A stretch of DNA of 64,000 bases from Galbitalea sp036271795 (GCA_036271795.1 DATAZY010000039.1:1-64000); one strand, 5' to 3'; shown: positions 52,858 through 62,350, numbered from the stretch's first letter. Made by a program: numbers and translations. The notes: a model not told the origin generated them from the sequence alone.

Positions 52858-53856
52858 TCAGCCGAGCAACAGGCAGGTGGGCGACGGGACGACGAGGGAA
52901 CTGTGGAGAACCGGAAGGCCGTCCGGACCGAGCGTGAACGTCACGACAGAACTCGTGAGCTGGTTCGCCACGCGCAGGTACTCGCCGTCCATGACCAGAT
53001 GCCGGGGCCATCCGCCACCCGACGACACCGCGCCGACGGGCGAGAGAGTCCTGCCATCATCGCTGAGCGCGAGGACCGCGACGTTGTCGGAACCGCGGAG
53101 AGCGGAATACAGGAAGCGACCATCCGCGCTCAGCGCCAGGGCGGCGGCGTGATCGCCCTCGGCCGCTCCCGGTAGCGCCACCTGCCCTGAGATCGCATAT
53201 CCCTGGTCTGCCCGCTCGAGCACGAACACTTCGTTGCTGAGCTCCGCCAGCAGGTACACGACCCCTGACGAATGGAGCAGGAGGTCGCGAGGTCCACTCC
53301 CGGTCGGAAACGTCAGCGAACCAGAGCGCGTCAGAAGATCGCCGTCGAGTGTGTGAATGTAGACGTCGTCGGTTCCGAGATCTGTCGAAAGCACCGTCGT
53401 CGCGGCGACCTGCAGCGCCGCGTGGGCGTGTGGGCCGTCCTGGTTGATCCGCGTGCCCTTGCCCGCGCCGCGAAGCGACTGGACGGTCTTGCCAATGACA
53501 CCATCAGGGGCGAGAGGATGAACGTCAAGAATCCCATCGCCGTAGCAGGCGACGGCAAGCGCCGCACGTTCGCCGAGCACGGTCAGGGCACACGGCAACT
53601 CCCCGGCGGTGTCCTGCGCGCCCAGAAAGTGCAGCTCGTCACCGGCGATCCGATAGGCCGTGACCTCTCTGGCACCCTCACCAGCCGCATACAGCGTGTC
53701 GCCGGAGCTGACCAGAAAGGACGGGGAATCTGCGGCCGCCGCGAGCCCGTGGTTCTCGAGGGTGCCGTCCGGTGCGACGCGCAGGACGACGATGCCTTCC
53801 GCGGACCCGTTCATGTCGTCGGTGTAGCCGCCGATCCAGATCCGGCTACTTGACAC
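52858..53856 (-). CDS. Lactonase-family beta-propeller (6-phosphogluconolactonase-like)
   Basis: A 332-residue seven-bladed propeller. IWIGGYTDDMNGSAEGI at residues 6-22, QDGPHAHAALQVAATTV near 137 (with the conserved HxH), SADGRFLYSALRGSDNVAVL near 247 and SGGGWPRHLVMDGEYLRVAN near 281 match the lactonase family. Members include YbhE-type 6-phosphogluconolactonase. Its start overlaps the stop of the third ABC ATPase by 11 bases, so it is the last gene of the ABC operon. It has no signal peptide, so it acts in the cytoplasm, perhaps on an imported compound. Confidence 0.85.
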   Translation of the reverse strand: MSSSRIWIGGYTDDMNGSAEGIVVLRVAPDGTLENHGLAAAADSPSFLVSSGDTLYAAGEGAREVTAYRIAGDELHFLGAQDTAGELPCALTVLGERAALAVACYGDGILDVHPLAPDGVIGKTVQSLRGAGKGTRINQDGPHAHAALQVAATTVLSTDLGTDDVYIHTLDGDLLTRSGSLTFPTGSGPRDLLLHSSGVVYLLAELSNEVFVLERADQGYAISGQVALPGAAEGDHAAALALSADGRFLYSALRGSDNVAVLALSDDGRTLSPVGAVSSGGGWPRHLVMDGEYLRVANQLTSSVVTFTLGPDGLPVLHSSLVVPSPTCLLLG

Positions 53857-54679
53857 TGAGTTCCTCGGCGGCTTTCAGATCCTGGAGAGCGCGCGCCAGC
53901 CCGGTGACGTATTCGTGCTGCGGAGAATCGAGCACCTCATCCACCCCGCCCATCCCCACGATGACTCCACGATGCATGACGGCGACGCGATCGCCGAAGC
54001 GGCGAACCTCGCTGACGGTGTGGCTCACGATGAGCGCGGAGAAGGAGCGATCTTTGTGCAGGTCCGCGATGATGTCGAGGATGGTTCCGCGCACCGTCAC
54101 GTCGATGCCGGCCGTCGGGTCATCAGCGACAAGCAGCGACGGCTCCAGGATGAGCGCCTTCGCGATCGCTACGCGCTGTCGCTGCCCGCGGCTGAGTTCG
54201 TGGGGATACGAGTTCATGATCGTCAGCGGAAGACGGACCGCGTCGATGACGGTCGCCACCGCGATGCCCGCCTCGAGCTGGTCGAAGTGCTCATCACGAG
54301 AGTAGATCGGCTCGGCGACGTTCTCGCCAACCGTCAGCCGGCCGTCGAGGGCAGCGCCGGCATCCTGCGGCACGTAGCCAATACGTAGCGAGAGACGGTC
54401 ACGCTTGCGCTGGGAAATTTCCCGAACGTTGGTCCCCAGCACGTTCAGAGTTCCACCGCTGATGACGGGGTTAGGTCCCCCGGTTCCGGCCATCCCAGCC
54501 ACCGCGCGGGCAAGCGAGCTCTTCCCGGACCCGGACTCGCCAATCACGGCAAGAATTTCGCCCTGTGGAATCTCGAACGTCACACCATTGACGGCCTGGT
54601 GCCGCGAGGTGGATCTGCTCGCCGAATAGCGGATGGAAAGGTCATCCGCACGAACTGCGAGCGGTCGGTCGTCTGACAC
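53846..54679 (-). CDS. ABC transporter ATPase with variant signature and Walker B
   Basis: A 277-residue nucleotide-binding protein of the peptide (DppD/OppF) class. Walker A is VIGESGSGKSSLARAVAGMA (about residues 41-60) and the H-switch is ALIVSHTVSEV. The signature reads ELSRGQRQR instead of LSGGQ, and Walker B reads LLVADDPTAG, with Asp for the catalytic Glu. GTG 54679 is chosen because it starts 1 base past the preceding stop; the longer frame upstream is inside that gene. The dual ATPase upstream already provides two NBDs, so this third copy may be weak or regulatory. Confidence 0.88.
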   Translation of the reverse strand: MSDDRPLAVRADDLSIRYSASRSTSRHQAVNGVTFEIPQGEILAVIGESGSGKSSLARAVAGMAGTGGPNPVISGGTLNVLGTNVREISQRKRDRLSLRIGYVPQDAGAALDGRLTVGENVAEPIYSRDEHFDQLEAGIAVATVIDAVRLPLTIMNSYPHELSRGQRQRVAIAKALILEPSLLVADDPTAGIDVTVRGTILDIIADLHKDRSFSALIVSHTVSEVRRFGDRVAVMHRGVIVGMGGVDEVLDSPQHEYVTGLARALQDLKAAEELSVK

Positions 54680-54680
54680 C

Positions 54681-56345
54681 CTAATCCTCGGTCTGGATCG
54701 CGCGAAGCTTCTCGCGCCGTATCGCCTGTTCAACGGGATCAGGCACCGGCAGTGAGGCAAGCAGTCGTTGGGTGTAGGGATGCTTTGGCGCGACAAGCAC
54801 CTCTGCACCGGTACCCTCTTCGACGAGTTTGCCCTGGTAGAGCACGGCGATGCGGTCCGCCAGCAGGTCGACGACCGCGAGGTCGTGGCTGATGAACAGC
54901 GCCGCAAAACCGAATTCTCGCTGCAACTCCGAGAATAGCTCAAGCACACGGGCCTGCACGGACACATCCAGCGCGCTCGTCGGCTCATCGGCGATCAGGA
55001 GCGTCGGCTCGAGCGCAAGCGATCGGGCAAGACTCGCCCGCTGTCGCTGGCCGCCACTGAGTTCGTGCGGATACCGGTCGCCAAACGACTTCGGCAACTG
55101 CACGGCCTCGAGTAGCTCGTTCACGCGCGGCCGCGCCGCCGCGGCATCTCCCGCCCGACCGTGCACGACGAGCGGCTCGGCGACACATTCCGCGATCGTC
55201 AGCAACGGATTGAAGCTCGACGCCGGATCCTGGAACACGAACCCGATATCGCCGCGCAGGGGTCGGAAGCGACGCTCCGTCACGCCGTTCATCTCCTGGC
55301 CGAGCACCGTGAGCGACCCACCGGTCACCCGGGTGAGGCCGCCGATTGCGCGCCCGATGGTCGTCTTGCCGGAACCGCTCTCGCCGACCAGCCCGAGAAC
55401 TTCGCCGGCGTGAATCACGAAACTGACATCGTCGACCGCGCGGAATCCCTTGCGTCCGAGGCGCCCCGCGTACTCGATCACCAGATGTTCGGCGGCGACT
55501 ACCGGCGCCTTTTCGACCGATCCGCGCGCCGCCGCGCGAGCCTGCGTGAGGGCAACTGCGGTCCCCAGTTTGGGCACTGCCGCGAGCAGTCGTTTGGTGT
55601 AGTCCTCTTTTGGATGCGCGAACAGGTCGTGTACCTCGGCCTGCTCGACGACCTCGCCGTTGTACATGACCGCCACGCGGTCGGCCAGGTCGGCGACTAC
55701 TCCCATGTTGTGGGTGATCAGGATGATCGCAGCGCCAAACTCATCGCGGCAGCGACGCAGCAGGTCAAGGATCTCGGCCTGCACCGTGACATCGAGCGCC
55801 GTCGTCGGCTCATCCGCGACGATAACGTCAGGCTCCAGCACAAGCGCCATGGCAATCACCGCGCGCTGCTTCTGACCGCCGGAGAACTGGTGCGGGTAGT
55901 AGTTCACCCGGGTTTCGGGATCGGGGATACCGACCTTGCCGAGGATTTCGATGGCCTTGGCCTTCGCCTGTTTGCGCGTGTATTTGCCGTGCGCGCGCAG
56001 TCCCTCCGCGATCTGCCATCCCACCGTGTACACGGGGTTCAGTGCGGTGGATGGCTCCTGGAAAACCATGGCCACATCGACACCGCGCACCGCACGCAGC
56101 TGAGACTTGCTGAGTTGCACGACATCACTCTGATCGACCAGAACCACGCCGCTCTCGGTAGCCGTCTCGGGCAGCAGGCCGAGGATCGCCTTTGCTGTCA
56201 CCGATTTTCCACTGCCGGATTCGCCGACGATAGCCAGCACTTCGCCGGCGTTCACACTGAGGCTGAGATTGCGCACCGCGACGACCGGCTCTGCGTCGGT
56301 CGCGAAGGAGATGTCGAGGTGCCTGATGTCGACAACAGGATCCAT
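54681..56345 (-). CDS. Dual-NBD ABC transporter ATPase (peptide-type)
   Basis: A 554-residue protein of two ATPase domains in tandem, a DppD-DppF-like fusion. NBD1 has Walker A GESGSGKSVTAKAIL and FSGGQKQRAVIAMAL then VADEPTTALDV. NBD2 starts near residue 290 with GESGSGKTTIGRAIG, then LSGGQRQRASLARSL and IADEPTSALDV, and the usual C-terminal LLASLPVPDPVEQ. Both are canonical. ATG 56345 follows the permease stop by 2 bases. It powers import through the two permeases. Confidence 0.94.
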   Translation of the reverse strand: MDPVVDIRHLDISFATDAEPVVAVRNLSLSVNAGEVLAIVGESGSGKSVTAKAILGLLPETATESGVVLVDQSDVVQLSKSQLRAVRGVDVAMVFQEPSTALNPVYTVGWQIAEGLRAHGKYTRKQAKAKAIEILGKVGIPDPETRVNYYPHQFSGGQKQRAVIAMALVLEPDVIVADEPTTALDVTVQAEILDLLRRCRDEFGAAIILITHNMGVVADLADRVAVMYNGEVVEQAEVHDLFAHPKEDYTKRLLAAVPKLGTAVALTQARAAARGSVEKAPVVAAEHLVIEYAGRLGRKGFRAVDDVSFVIHAGEVLGLVGESGSGKTTIGRAIGGLTRVTGGSLTVLGQEMNGVTERRFRPLRGDIGFVFQDPASSFNPLLTIAECVAEPLVVHGRAGDAAAARPRVNELLEAVQLPKSFGDRYPHELSGGQRQRASLARSLALEPTLLIADEPTSALDVSVQARVLELFSELQREFGFAALFISHDLAVVDLLADRIAVLYQGKLVEEGTGAEVLVAPKHPYTQRLLASLPVPDPVEQAIRREKLRAIQTED

Positions 56346-56347
56346 GT

Positions 56348-57373
56348 TCAGGCCTCCAGCTCGTCGATGGCAGCGACATCGTCGTCGACGGCGCCGCCAC
56401 CCTGCACGGATACCGTCCCGATCGTCGTCGCACCCGCTGCGCGACGACGCGTGCGCAGACGTGGATCCGCGAGGTCGTTCAGGCTTTCGCCCACGAGTGT
56501 GATGCCGACGATGACCAGGACGATGGCGGACCCGGGGAAGATTGAGGTCCACCAGATTCCGCTGGTTACATCTGAAATCGACTTATTGAGGTCGTAGCCC
56601 CACTCCGCCGCGGAGGTTGGTTCGATTCCGAAACCGAGGAAGCCGAGGGCTGCCAGCGTGAAGATCGCGTCGGATGCGTTGAGCGTGAAAATCAGCGGCA
56701 GTGATCGCGTTGCATTTCGCAGCACGTGTCGGAACATGATCCGGATGGTGCTCGTTCCAATCACCTTGGCGGACTCGACGAAGGCCTCCGACTTGATTCG
56801 CACTGCCTCCGCCCGAATCACCCGGAAGTACTGCGGGATGTAGACGGCGGTGATGGACAGACCGGACGCGAGAACACCACCGATGAGGTTGGATGAGCCG
56901 CCGCTGATCACGATCGCGGCGACGATCGCAAGAAGCAGGGTCGGAAACGCGTAGATCGCATCGGCAATGACGACGAGGACGCGGTCGAGCCAGCCGCCGA
57001 GATAGCCGGAAATCACTCCGATGAGGATGCCGATGAAGAACGAGAGCACGACCGCGACGACGATCGCAAGCAGGGCCGTCTGTGCGCCCCAGATCACGCG
57101 AGACAGCACGTCGTAGCCGCCGACCGTCGTGCCGAGCAGATGCGTGGCGCTTGGCGGATCCTGTGCACCGAAGTCCCCGTGCGGACCCTCCAGCTGCGAA
57201 TAGCTGTACGGGGCGATCAACGGAGCGAAGATCGCGGTAAGTATGAAGATTCCGGTGATGACGAGACCCGTCACGAGCATCCCGCGTTGCAGACCAACGC
57301 TCTGGCGCAGGCTGCGGATGACCGGCAGATTGCGTACAAACCTGCGCCGCTTCGACGATGCGATGGCCGTCAT
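56348..57373 (-). CDS. ABC transporter permease (DppC-like)
   Basis: A 341-residue permease with about six helices. The N-terminal FAPLIAPYSYSQLEGPHGDF and TDLLGR-like HLLGTTVGGYDVLSRVIWG, then the EAA loop SEAFVESAKVIGTSTIRIMF with its Gly, are typical of the oligopeptide/nickel permease C subunits. A Thr/Gly/Asp-rich C-terminal tail of about 40 residues is longer than usual. ATG 57373 overlaps the preceding stop by one base (TGATG). Confidence 0.93.
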   Translation of the reverse strand: MTAIASSKRRRFVRNLPVIRSLRQSVGLQRGMLVTGLVITGIFILTAIFAPLIAPYSYSQLEGPHGDFGAQDPPSATHLLGTTVGGYDVLSRVIWGAQTALLAIVVAVVLSFFIGILIGVISGYLGGWLDRVLVVIADAIYAFPTLLLAIVAAIVISGGSSNLIGGVLASGLSITAVYIPQYFRVIRAEAVRIKSEAFVESAKVIGTSTIRIMFRHVLRNATRSLPLIFTLNASDAIFTLAALGFLGFGIEPTSAAEWGYDLNKSISDVTSGIWWTSIFPGSAIVLVIVGITLVGESLNDLADPRLRTRRRAAGATTIGTVSVQGGGAVDDDVAAIDELEA

Positions 57374-58479
57374 CAGTACCTCACCCTTGGGTCGATGAGT
57401 GCGGCAATGATGTCGACGATGAAATTGGTCACGGCGACGATCACGGCAAGCAGTGCGACGATGCCCTGCACGGCGACGAAATCCCGCGAGCCGAGATATT
57501 GAGTGAGCTCGTAGCCGAGGCCACGCCACTCGAAGGTCGTTTCCGTGAGCACCGCGCCACCAAGCAGGAGGGCCACCTGTAGTCCGATGACCGTGATGAC
57601 CGGGATGAGCGCCGGCTTGAACGAGTGGCGAGTGACGAGACGGAATTCTCCGACTCCGCGTGATCGTGCGGCATCCACGTAGTCGGTGCCAAGAGTGCCG
57701 ATTACGTTGGTCCGCACCAGTCGTAAGAAGATGCCGGCGGTCAGAAATCCGAGCGCGAGCGCGGGGAGTACTGCATGTTGGAGGACGTCGCCGACCGCAT
57801 CGGGGTCACCGGAATTGATCGCGTCGATGAGATAGATACCCGTCGGATGCGGCAGCGACTCCAGTTCGAGCTGTGTTCGGGTTGATGCTCGCCCCGCGAC
57901 CGGCAGGATGTCGAGCCACACCGAAAACACCAGCTTGAGCAAAAGTCCGACGAAGAAAACCGGGGTCGCGTACCAGAGGATTGCGAAGACCCGGAGAATG
58001 GCATCCGGCCAGCGATCGCGGAAATATGCCGCGACCATGCCGAGTGGGATCCCGACAATGACCGCGACGATGAGGGCGTAGAACGCCAGCTCGAGAGTCG
58101 CACCGCCGTACTCGAGAAGGATCGAGGAGATCGGCCTGCCATCCGTGATGCTCGTGCCGAAGTTGCCGTGCGCGATATTGCCGAGGTACTCGAAGTACTG
58201 CACCAGGATCGGGCGGTCATAGCCGGCCTGGTGAATGCGTGCGGCAAGCGCCGCGGGTGGCAGCTTGCCGCCGAGAGAAGCCGTGATCGGATCGCCGGTG
58301 ATCCGCATCAGGAAGAAGACCATTGTGACGAGGATGAAAATCGTCGGGAAAATCAGCAGGAAGCGAACGAGGATGTAGCGCTGCAGACCGCCACCCTGTC
58401 GCTTTCGACGGGGAACGGTAGTGCCCGTGGGTGGCGGGACTTCTGTTGTCCCGGCCTCCGAGGTCGCGCTCGCGGTCAT
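57373..58479 (-). CDS. ABC transporter permease (DppB-like)
   Basis: A 368-residue permease. After a Pro/Thr N-terminus, GGLQRYILVRFLLIFPTIFI is the first helix of DppB-type subunits. The EAA-like loop is GTDYVDAARSRGVGEFRLVT, followed by RHSFKPALIPVITVIGLQVA and FEWRGLGYELTQYLGSRDF. It forms the channel with the DppC-like subunit. About 100 bases separate it from the binding-protein gene, with a hairpin in between. Confidence 0.94.
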   Translation of the reverse strand: MTASATSEAGTTEVPPPTGTTVPRRKRQGGGLQRYILVRFLLIFPTIFILVTMVFFLMRITGDPITASLGGKLPPAALAARIHQAGYDRPILVQYFEYLGNIAHGNFGTSITDGRPISSILLEYGGATLELAFYALIVAVIVGIPLGMVAAYFRDRWPDAILRVFAILWYATPVFFVGLLLKLVFSVWLDILPVAGRASTRTQLELESLPHPTGIYLIDAINSGDPDAVGDVLQHAVLPALALGFLTAGIFLRLVRTNVIGTLGTDYVDAARSRGVGEFRLVTRHSFKPALIPVITVIGLQVALLLGGAVLTETTFEWRGLGYELTQYLGSRDFVAVQGIVALLAVIVAVTNFIVDIIAALIDPRVRY

Positions 58480-58505
58480 GAGTGCCTTGCTAGGAAAGTG
58501 AGCCA

Positions 58506-58539
58506 GTTGGGGCGACGCACTCTCGCGCGCCGCCCCAAC
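58506..58539 (-). terminator. Stem-loop between binding protein and permease genes
   Basis: Arms GTTGGGGCG (58506-58514) and CGCCCCAAC (58531-58539), with extra GC pairing inside. Located after the solute-binding gene, it could be a partial terminator giving more binding protein than permease. Confidence 0.6.
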
Positions 58540-58585
58540 TTCAGTTGTACAACTCTAACTGGATGCCTTGACTAAGAAACCAGCC

Positions 58586-60211
58586 CTAGTTCTTCACAAG
58601 GGTGCCGAAGCGGAACTTGAAGGACGCGTCGAGCACTGCACCCGAGATGTCCTTGCCGGTCACGACGACCTGCGCACCTTGCAGCAGCGGAAGCGTCGGA
58701 AGATCCGCGGCAACCTTTGCCTGGATCTCCTGGATCTCCTGGGTACGAGCCGCCTTGTCGGTTTCGCTGAGCTGCTTCGTGATGAGGTCCTGCACGGCGG
58801 AATCCGTGTAGTGGTTCACCAGGAAGTTGTTGTCGGCAAAGAACGGCGTCAGGTAGTTGTCGGCGTCGGAGTAGTCCGGGAACCAGCCCAGCTGGTAGGC
58901 CGGGTAGGTGTCCATGGTCCGATCCTTCGAGTACGTGACGTATTCGGTCGACTGCAGGTTTACCGCAAACAGGCCACCCTGCTCGAGTTGGCTCTTCACG
59001 AGTGCATACTCGTCAGCCGACGACGGGCCGTAGTGACCATCCGCGACATATTCGAGGTTGAGCGCGATCGGGGTCGAAACCCCAGCTGCGGCGAGAACTG
59101 CCTTCGCCTTGTCGAGGTCTGGTCCGCCGCTGCCATTGCCGTAGAGCGACTTGAGGACAGTCGTGGCCCCCGTCAGGCCATCCGGAACGTAGGAGTACAG
59201 CGGGGTGTATGTGCCCTTGTAGACCTGCGTCGCGATTGCCTGGCGATCGACCAGATCGGCAGCGGCCTTGCGGACAGCGAGCGCCTTCGCGGCATCCGGT
59301 GTCGTCGTTGTCGCGCCGAATGGCATGGTGTTGAAGTTGAAGACGATGTAGCGGATCTCACCACCGGGTCCGTCGACGACCTTGAGATTCTTATCGGTCT
59401 TCAGGCTGGCAACGTCGGTCGCGGAGAACGCGCGAGCAGCGACATCGATGTTGCCCTGCTGCACGTCGAGCTTCATGTTCGACGATGACGTGTAGTACTT
59501 CAGGTCGACGTTCTTCGTCTTTGCCGGTCCGAGCTCTCCCCGGTAGTTCGGGTTTGCCGTGAACTGGATCAACTGGTTGAAGTTGTACTTCGTGATCTTG
59601 TACTGTCCCGCAAACGCGTCGCCCGCGACGATGGTCTTGTCTGGCGTGACCTTGTCGGGCGAGAACACCTGCTCATCGACGATCGGACCAACCGGGCTCG
59701 AAAGCACCTGTGGGAAGGTCTGGTCGTTGCCATTGATCAGATGGAAGACAACGGTCGTTGGGTTCGGGGCACTCGTCGACTTCAGGTTGGCGAGGAGGTA
59801 GGCCGGACCGTTCGGGTCATTGATCTTCTGCTGGCGGTCGAACGTGAACTTCACGTCGGACGAGGTCAGCGCATGACCGTTAGCGAACTTGAGACCCTTC
59901 TTGAGGATGACCGTGTAGGTGGTCGGCGTGGTGAACTTCGCCGAGACCGCAATGTCCGGCGTCACCTCACCGGTGCCATCCTTCGAGTTCATCAGGAACG
60001 GGAAGACCTGGTTCATGACGGCAAACGAGCCGTTGTCATAGGATCCGGCCGGATCCAGGAAGGTCACGACGTCGGTTGTGCCGACGATGAGCGCCTTCGA
60101 TGAGCTCGAATTCGAGCCGCTGCCCGAGCAGCCGACCAGCGCGAGCGAAACGGCCGCCACAGCCGCGACCGCGACAATCGCGCGAGTCGCGAATTTGGAT
60201 GTTGATGTCAT
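58586..60211 (-). CDS. ABC solute-binding lipoprotein, family 5 (peptide-type)
   Basis: A 541-residue exported lipoprotein. The signal peptide ends in a lipobox VSLALVGCSGSGS (Cys near 28). The SBP_bac_5 fold follows: KGLKFANGHALTSSDVKFTF near 101 is the family signature, with LGWFPDYSDADNYLTPFF near 449. Family members bind peptides, nickel, sugars or opines; nothing fixes the ligand here. It starts the operon, with a 165-base region upstream (60212-60377) where I see no clear promoter elements beyond a purine-rich stretch. Confidence 0.94.
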   Translation of the reverse strand: MTSTSKFATRAIVAVAAVAAVSLALVGCSGSGSNSSSSKALIVGTTDVVTFLDPAGSYDNGSFAVMNQVFPFLMNSKDGTGEVTPDIAVSAKFTTPTTYTVILKKGLKFANGHALTSSDVKFTFDRQQKINDPNGPAYLLANLKSTSAPNPTTVVFHLINGNDQTFPQVLSSPVGPIVDEQVFSPDKVTPDKTIVAGDAFAGQYKITKYNFNQLIQFTANPNYRGELGPAKTKNVDLKYYTSSSNMKLDVQQGNIDVAARAFSATDVASLKTDKNLKVVDGPGGEIRYIVFNFNTMPFGATTTTPDAAKALAVRKAAADLVDRQAIATQVYKGTYTPLYSYVPDGLTGATTVLKSLYGNGSGGPDLDKAKAVLAAAGVSTPIALNLEYVADGHYGPSSADEYALVKSQLEQGGLFAVNLQSTEYVTYSKDRTMDTYPAYQLGWFPDYSDADNYLTPFFADNNFLVNHYTDSAVQDLITKQLSETDKAARTQEIQEIQAKVAADLPTLPLLQGAQVVVTGKDISGAVLDASFKFRFGTLVKN

Positions 60212-60377
60212 CCGTTACCTCTGTTCTGTTGATTTCAGGGGAAAAGACGCAGGTCTGTCAGCGTCCTCTTTACTGTTACTCAGGTCTAACACAGTTAGGA
60301 GGTCGTGCCTCAGTCTGGGGTCAGGACGAAGCCGAATCTTTATCAACGCGAAATGTTCTCGCAATTAGCGCGCGCAA

Positions 60378-62252
60378 TTAATCGTCGCGGAGCCTTCTGC
60401 GCTCGGTTTCGACGCTGACGAGCTGCTGCTGCAACTGACGATACCGGTGCGGCTCGGCGGTGGTGTCGGTGCGCTGCAGTGCACCGAGCAGGTCCGCTTT
60501 GGTGCGCAGCAGATCGCGGTCGATGAGGTCGCTCGCGACTCGCGCGCAGTACGCGGCCATTCGGTCCTGCCGCTCTGGGATCGGCCCAACCGCGAGCTGC
60601 TGGACCAGGCTCGCGTAGCTGGCGGGCACCTCTGCGGTGACCGCGGCGACCCACTCCGGAGACTCGAGCGAGGAGACGCTGGTCGCCACCGCATCCCGGA
60701 TGACCGTCAGCGTCGAATTACCGAAACGCACCCGCGTGACCCGCTCGACCAGTTCCCGGCCAACATCGGTCGGATGTTGCAGGATCGCCATCAGCGCGTC
60801 TCGTTCCTGACGAGTCGGCTGGTCCACCGGCAGGTCGGTGAGCGAAAACTCCGCCGCACGCGGTTCCGGTTCGGCCGCGACGGGCTCCGGCGCCGACCTC
60901 GGTGTTGAGCTTCGCGCTGACCTTTGCCGCGCAGCCGCAACCGCGCGACGCACGTCTTCGATATCGGTGCCAAGCATCTTGCTCAACAAATGAACGTATC
61001 CACCGCTGAGCGCCTGATCTCGGATATCAGCAACGATTGGCGCTCCGGCTGCGAGTCCGGCAGCGCGTCCCTCCACAGTTTCCAAATCGAATCCGGCAAT
61101 CTGGCGTCGGATCATGAATTCGAACATCGGTCGACGTGTCTTGATCAGGGCGCGCACGGCGTCGTCGCCCCTGTTCAACCGCAGGTCGCACGGGTCGAGG
61201 CCATCCGGAGCAACCGCGACGAATGTTTGCGCCGCAAAACGCTGCTCCTCGGCAAATGCGCGGCTCGCTGCCTTCTGGCCCGCATCATCCGGGTCGAACG
61301 TGAAGATGACCTCGCCGGTGCCGGTGGTGTCCGCATTGTCGACATCGCCGATCACCCTGCGCACGATCTTGATGTGATCGACCCCGAAGGCCGTGCCGCA
61401 GGTGGCGACCGCGGTCGTGACGCCCGCGAGATGGCAGGCCATGACATCCGTGTAGCCCTCGACGACGATGACCTGGCGGCCGCGTGAGATGTCCTTGCGG
61501 GCGAGGTCAAGTCCGTAGAGCACCTGGCTCTTGTGGTAAACCGCCGTCTCGGGGGTGTTGAGGTATTTCGGACCGTTGTCGTCATCCAGCAGCTTGCGTG
61601 CGCCGAATCCGAGCGTCGCGCCGGTGATGTCACGAATCGGCCAGATCAGACGGCCACGGAATCGGTCGTAGACATCGCCGCGATCGCCGCGCCCCAGCAG
61701 GCCGGCCGTGACCAGTTCCTCCTCGCTGTACCCCAGTGACTTCAGGTGCTTGGTGAGTGCACCGCCTCGCGGCGCGAACCCGACGCCGAAGCGCTCGGCA
61801 GCTGAGGCGTCGAAACCGCGGGAACCGAGGAATGCCCGGCCCGGCTCCGCATCCGGCGTCGTGAGCTGCGCGATGAAGAAGTCTTCCGCTGCTTTATTCG
61901 CCGCAAGGATGCGCGCCCGCGCACCATGGTCGCTGGCCTGTCCGCCATCTTCGTAGTGGAGCTCATAGCCGATGCGGGCAGCCATCCGCTCGACCGCCTC
62001 TGAGAAGGTGACGTGATCCATCTTCTGCAGGAACGTGAAGACATCGCCGCCCTCGCCGCAGCCGAAGCAGTGGTAGAAACCGACCTGCGGCCGCACGTGG
62101 AAGCTTGGGCTTCGCTCTTCGTGAAACGGGCACAGCCCTTTCATGGAACCGACGCCGGCGTTCTTCAGGGTGACGTACTCACCGACGATGTCGGCGAGAT
62201 TGGTGCGCGACCTCACCTCGTCGATATCGCTCCGTTTAATGAGGCCTGCCAC
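60378..62252 (-). CDS. dnaG: DNA primase
   Basis: A 624-residue bacterial primase that makes RNA primers at the replication fork. The CHC2 zinc finger is GLCPFHEERSPSFHVR then FYHCFGCGEGGDVFTF (about residues 39-72). The TOPRIM part has QVIVVEGYTDVMACHLAG near 262 with the catalytic Glu and EVIFTFDPDDAGQKAASRAF near 311. The C-terminal region, which should bind DnaB helicase, is helical. It starts with GTG 62252. A palindrome-rich gap separates it from dgt. Confidence 0.97.
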   Translation of the reverse strand: MAGLIKRSDIDEVRSRTNLADIVGEYVTLKNAGVGSMKGLCPFHEERSPSFHVRPQVGFYHCFGCGEGGDVFTFLQKMDHVTFSEAVERMAARIGYELHYEDGGQASDHGARARILAANKAAEDFFIAQLTTPDAEPGRAFLGSRGFDASAAERFGVGFAPRGGALTKHLKSLGYSEEELVTAGLLGRGDRGDVYDRFRGRLIWPIRDITGATLGFGARKLLDDDNGPKYLNTPETAVYHKSQVLYGLDLARKDISRGRQVIVVEGYTDVMACHLAGVTTAVATCGTAFGVDHIKIVRRVIGDVDNADTTGTGEVIFTFDPDDAGQKAASRAFAEEQRFAAQTFVAVAPDGLDPCDLRLNRGDDAVRALIKTRRPMFEFMIRRQIAGFDLETVEGRAAGLAAGAPIVADIRDQALSGGYVHLLSKMLGTDIEDVRRAVAAARQRSARSSTPRSAPEPVAAEPEPRAAEFSLTDLPVDQPTRQERDALMAILQHPTDVGRELVERVTRVRFGNSTLTVIRDAVATSVSSLESPEWVAAVTAEVPASYASLVQQLAVGPIPERQDRMAAYCARVASDLIDRDLLRTKADLLGALQRTDTTAEPHRYRQLQQQLVSVETERRRLRDD

Positions 62253-62262
62253 GCCCCCGATT

Positions 62263-62307
62263 CTACGGTTGTGCAGCAGCCCCCGTCGGGGCCGCGCACA
62301 ACCGTAG
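62263..62307. repeat. Large palindrome upstream of dnaG
   Basis: Perfect 12-bp arms CTACGGTTGTGC (62263-62274) and GCACAACCGTAG (62296-62307) around an inner CCCC-GTC-GGGG. It could be a dgt terminator or a dispersed palindromic unit. It lies 11 bases before the dnaG start. Confidence 0.7.
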
Positions 62308-62330
62308 AGTCTGCGCTCGCCGTCTATTCG

Positions 62331-62350
62331 CGCCGCCGCCCCTGCGGCGC
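62331..62350. repeat. 20-bp GC palindrome-bearing repeat, copy 2
   Basis: Identical over 20 bases to 25355-25374 (CGCCGCCGCCCCTGCGGCGC). Further self-complementary pieces follow: GGCCGGCGGCC-like runs and GATCGTTG/CAACGATC (about 62407-62426). Confidence 0.6.

Noticed and set aside
54680..54988. 103-codon N-terminal extension of the third ABC ATPase
   Set aside because: The extension is Ser/Arg/Cys-rich and lies in another frame of the dual ATPase gene; GTG 54679 directly follows that gene's stop.
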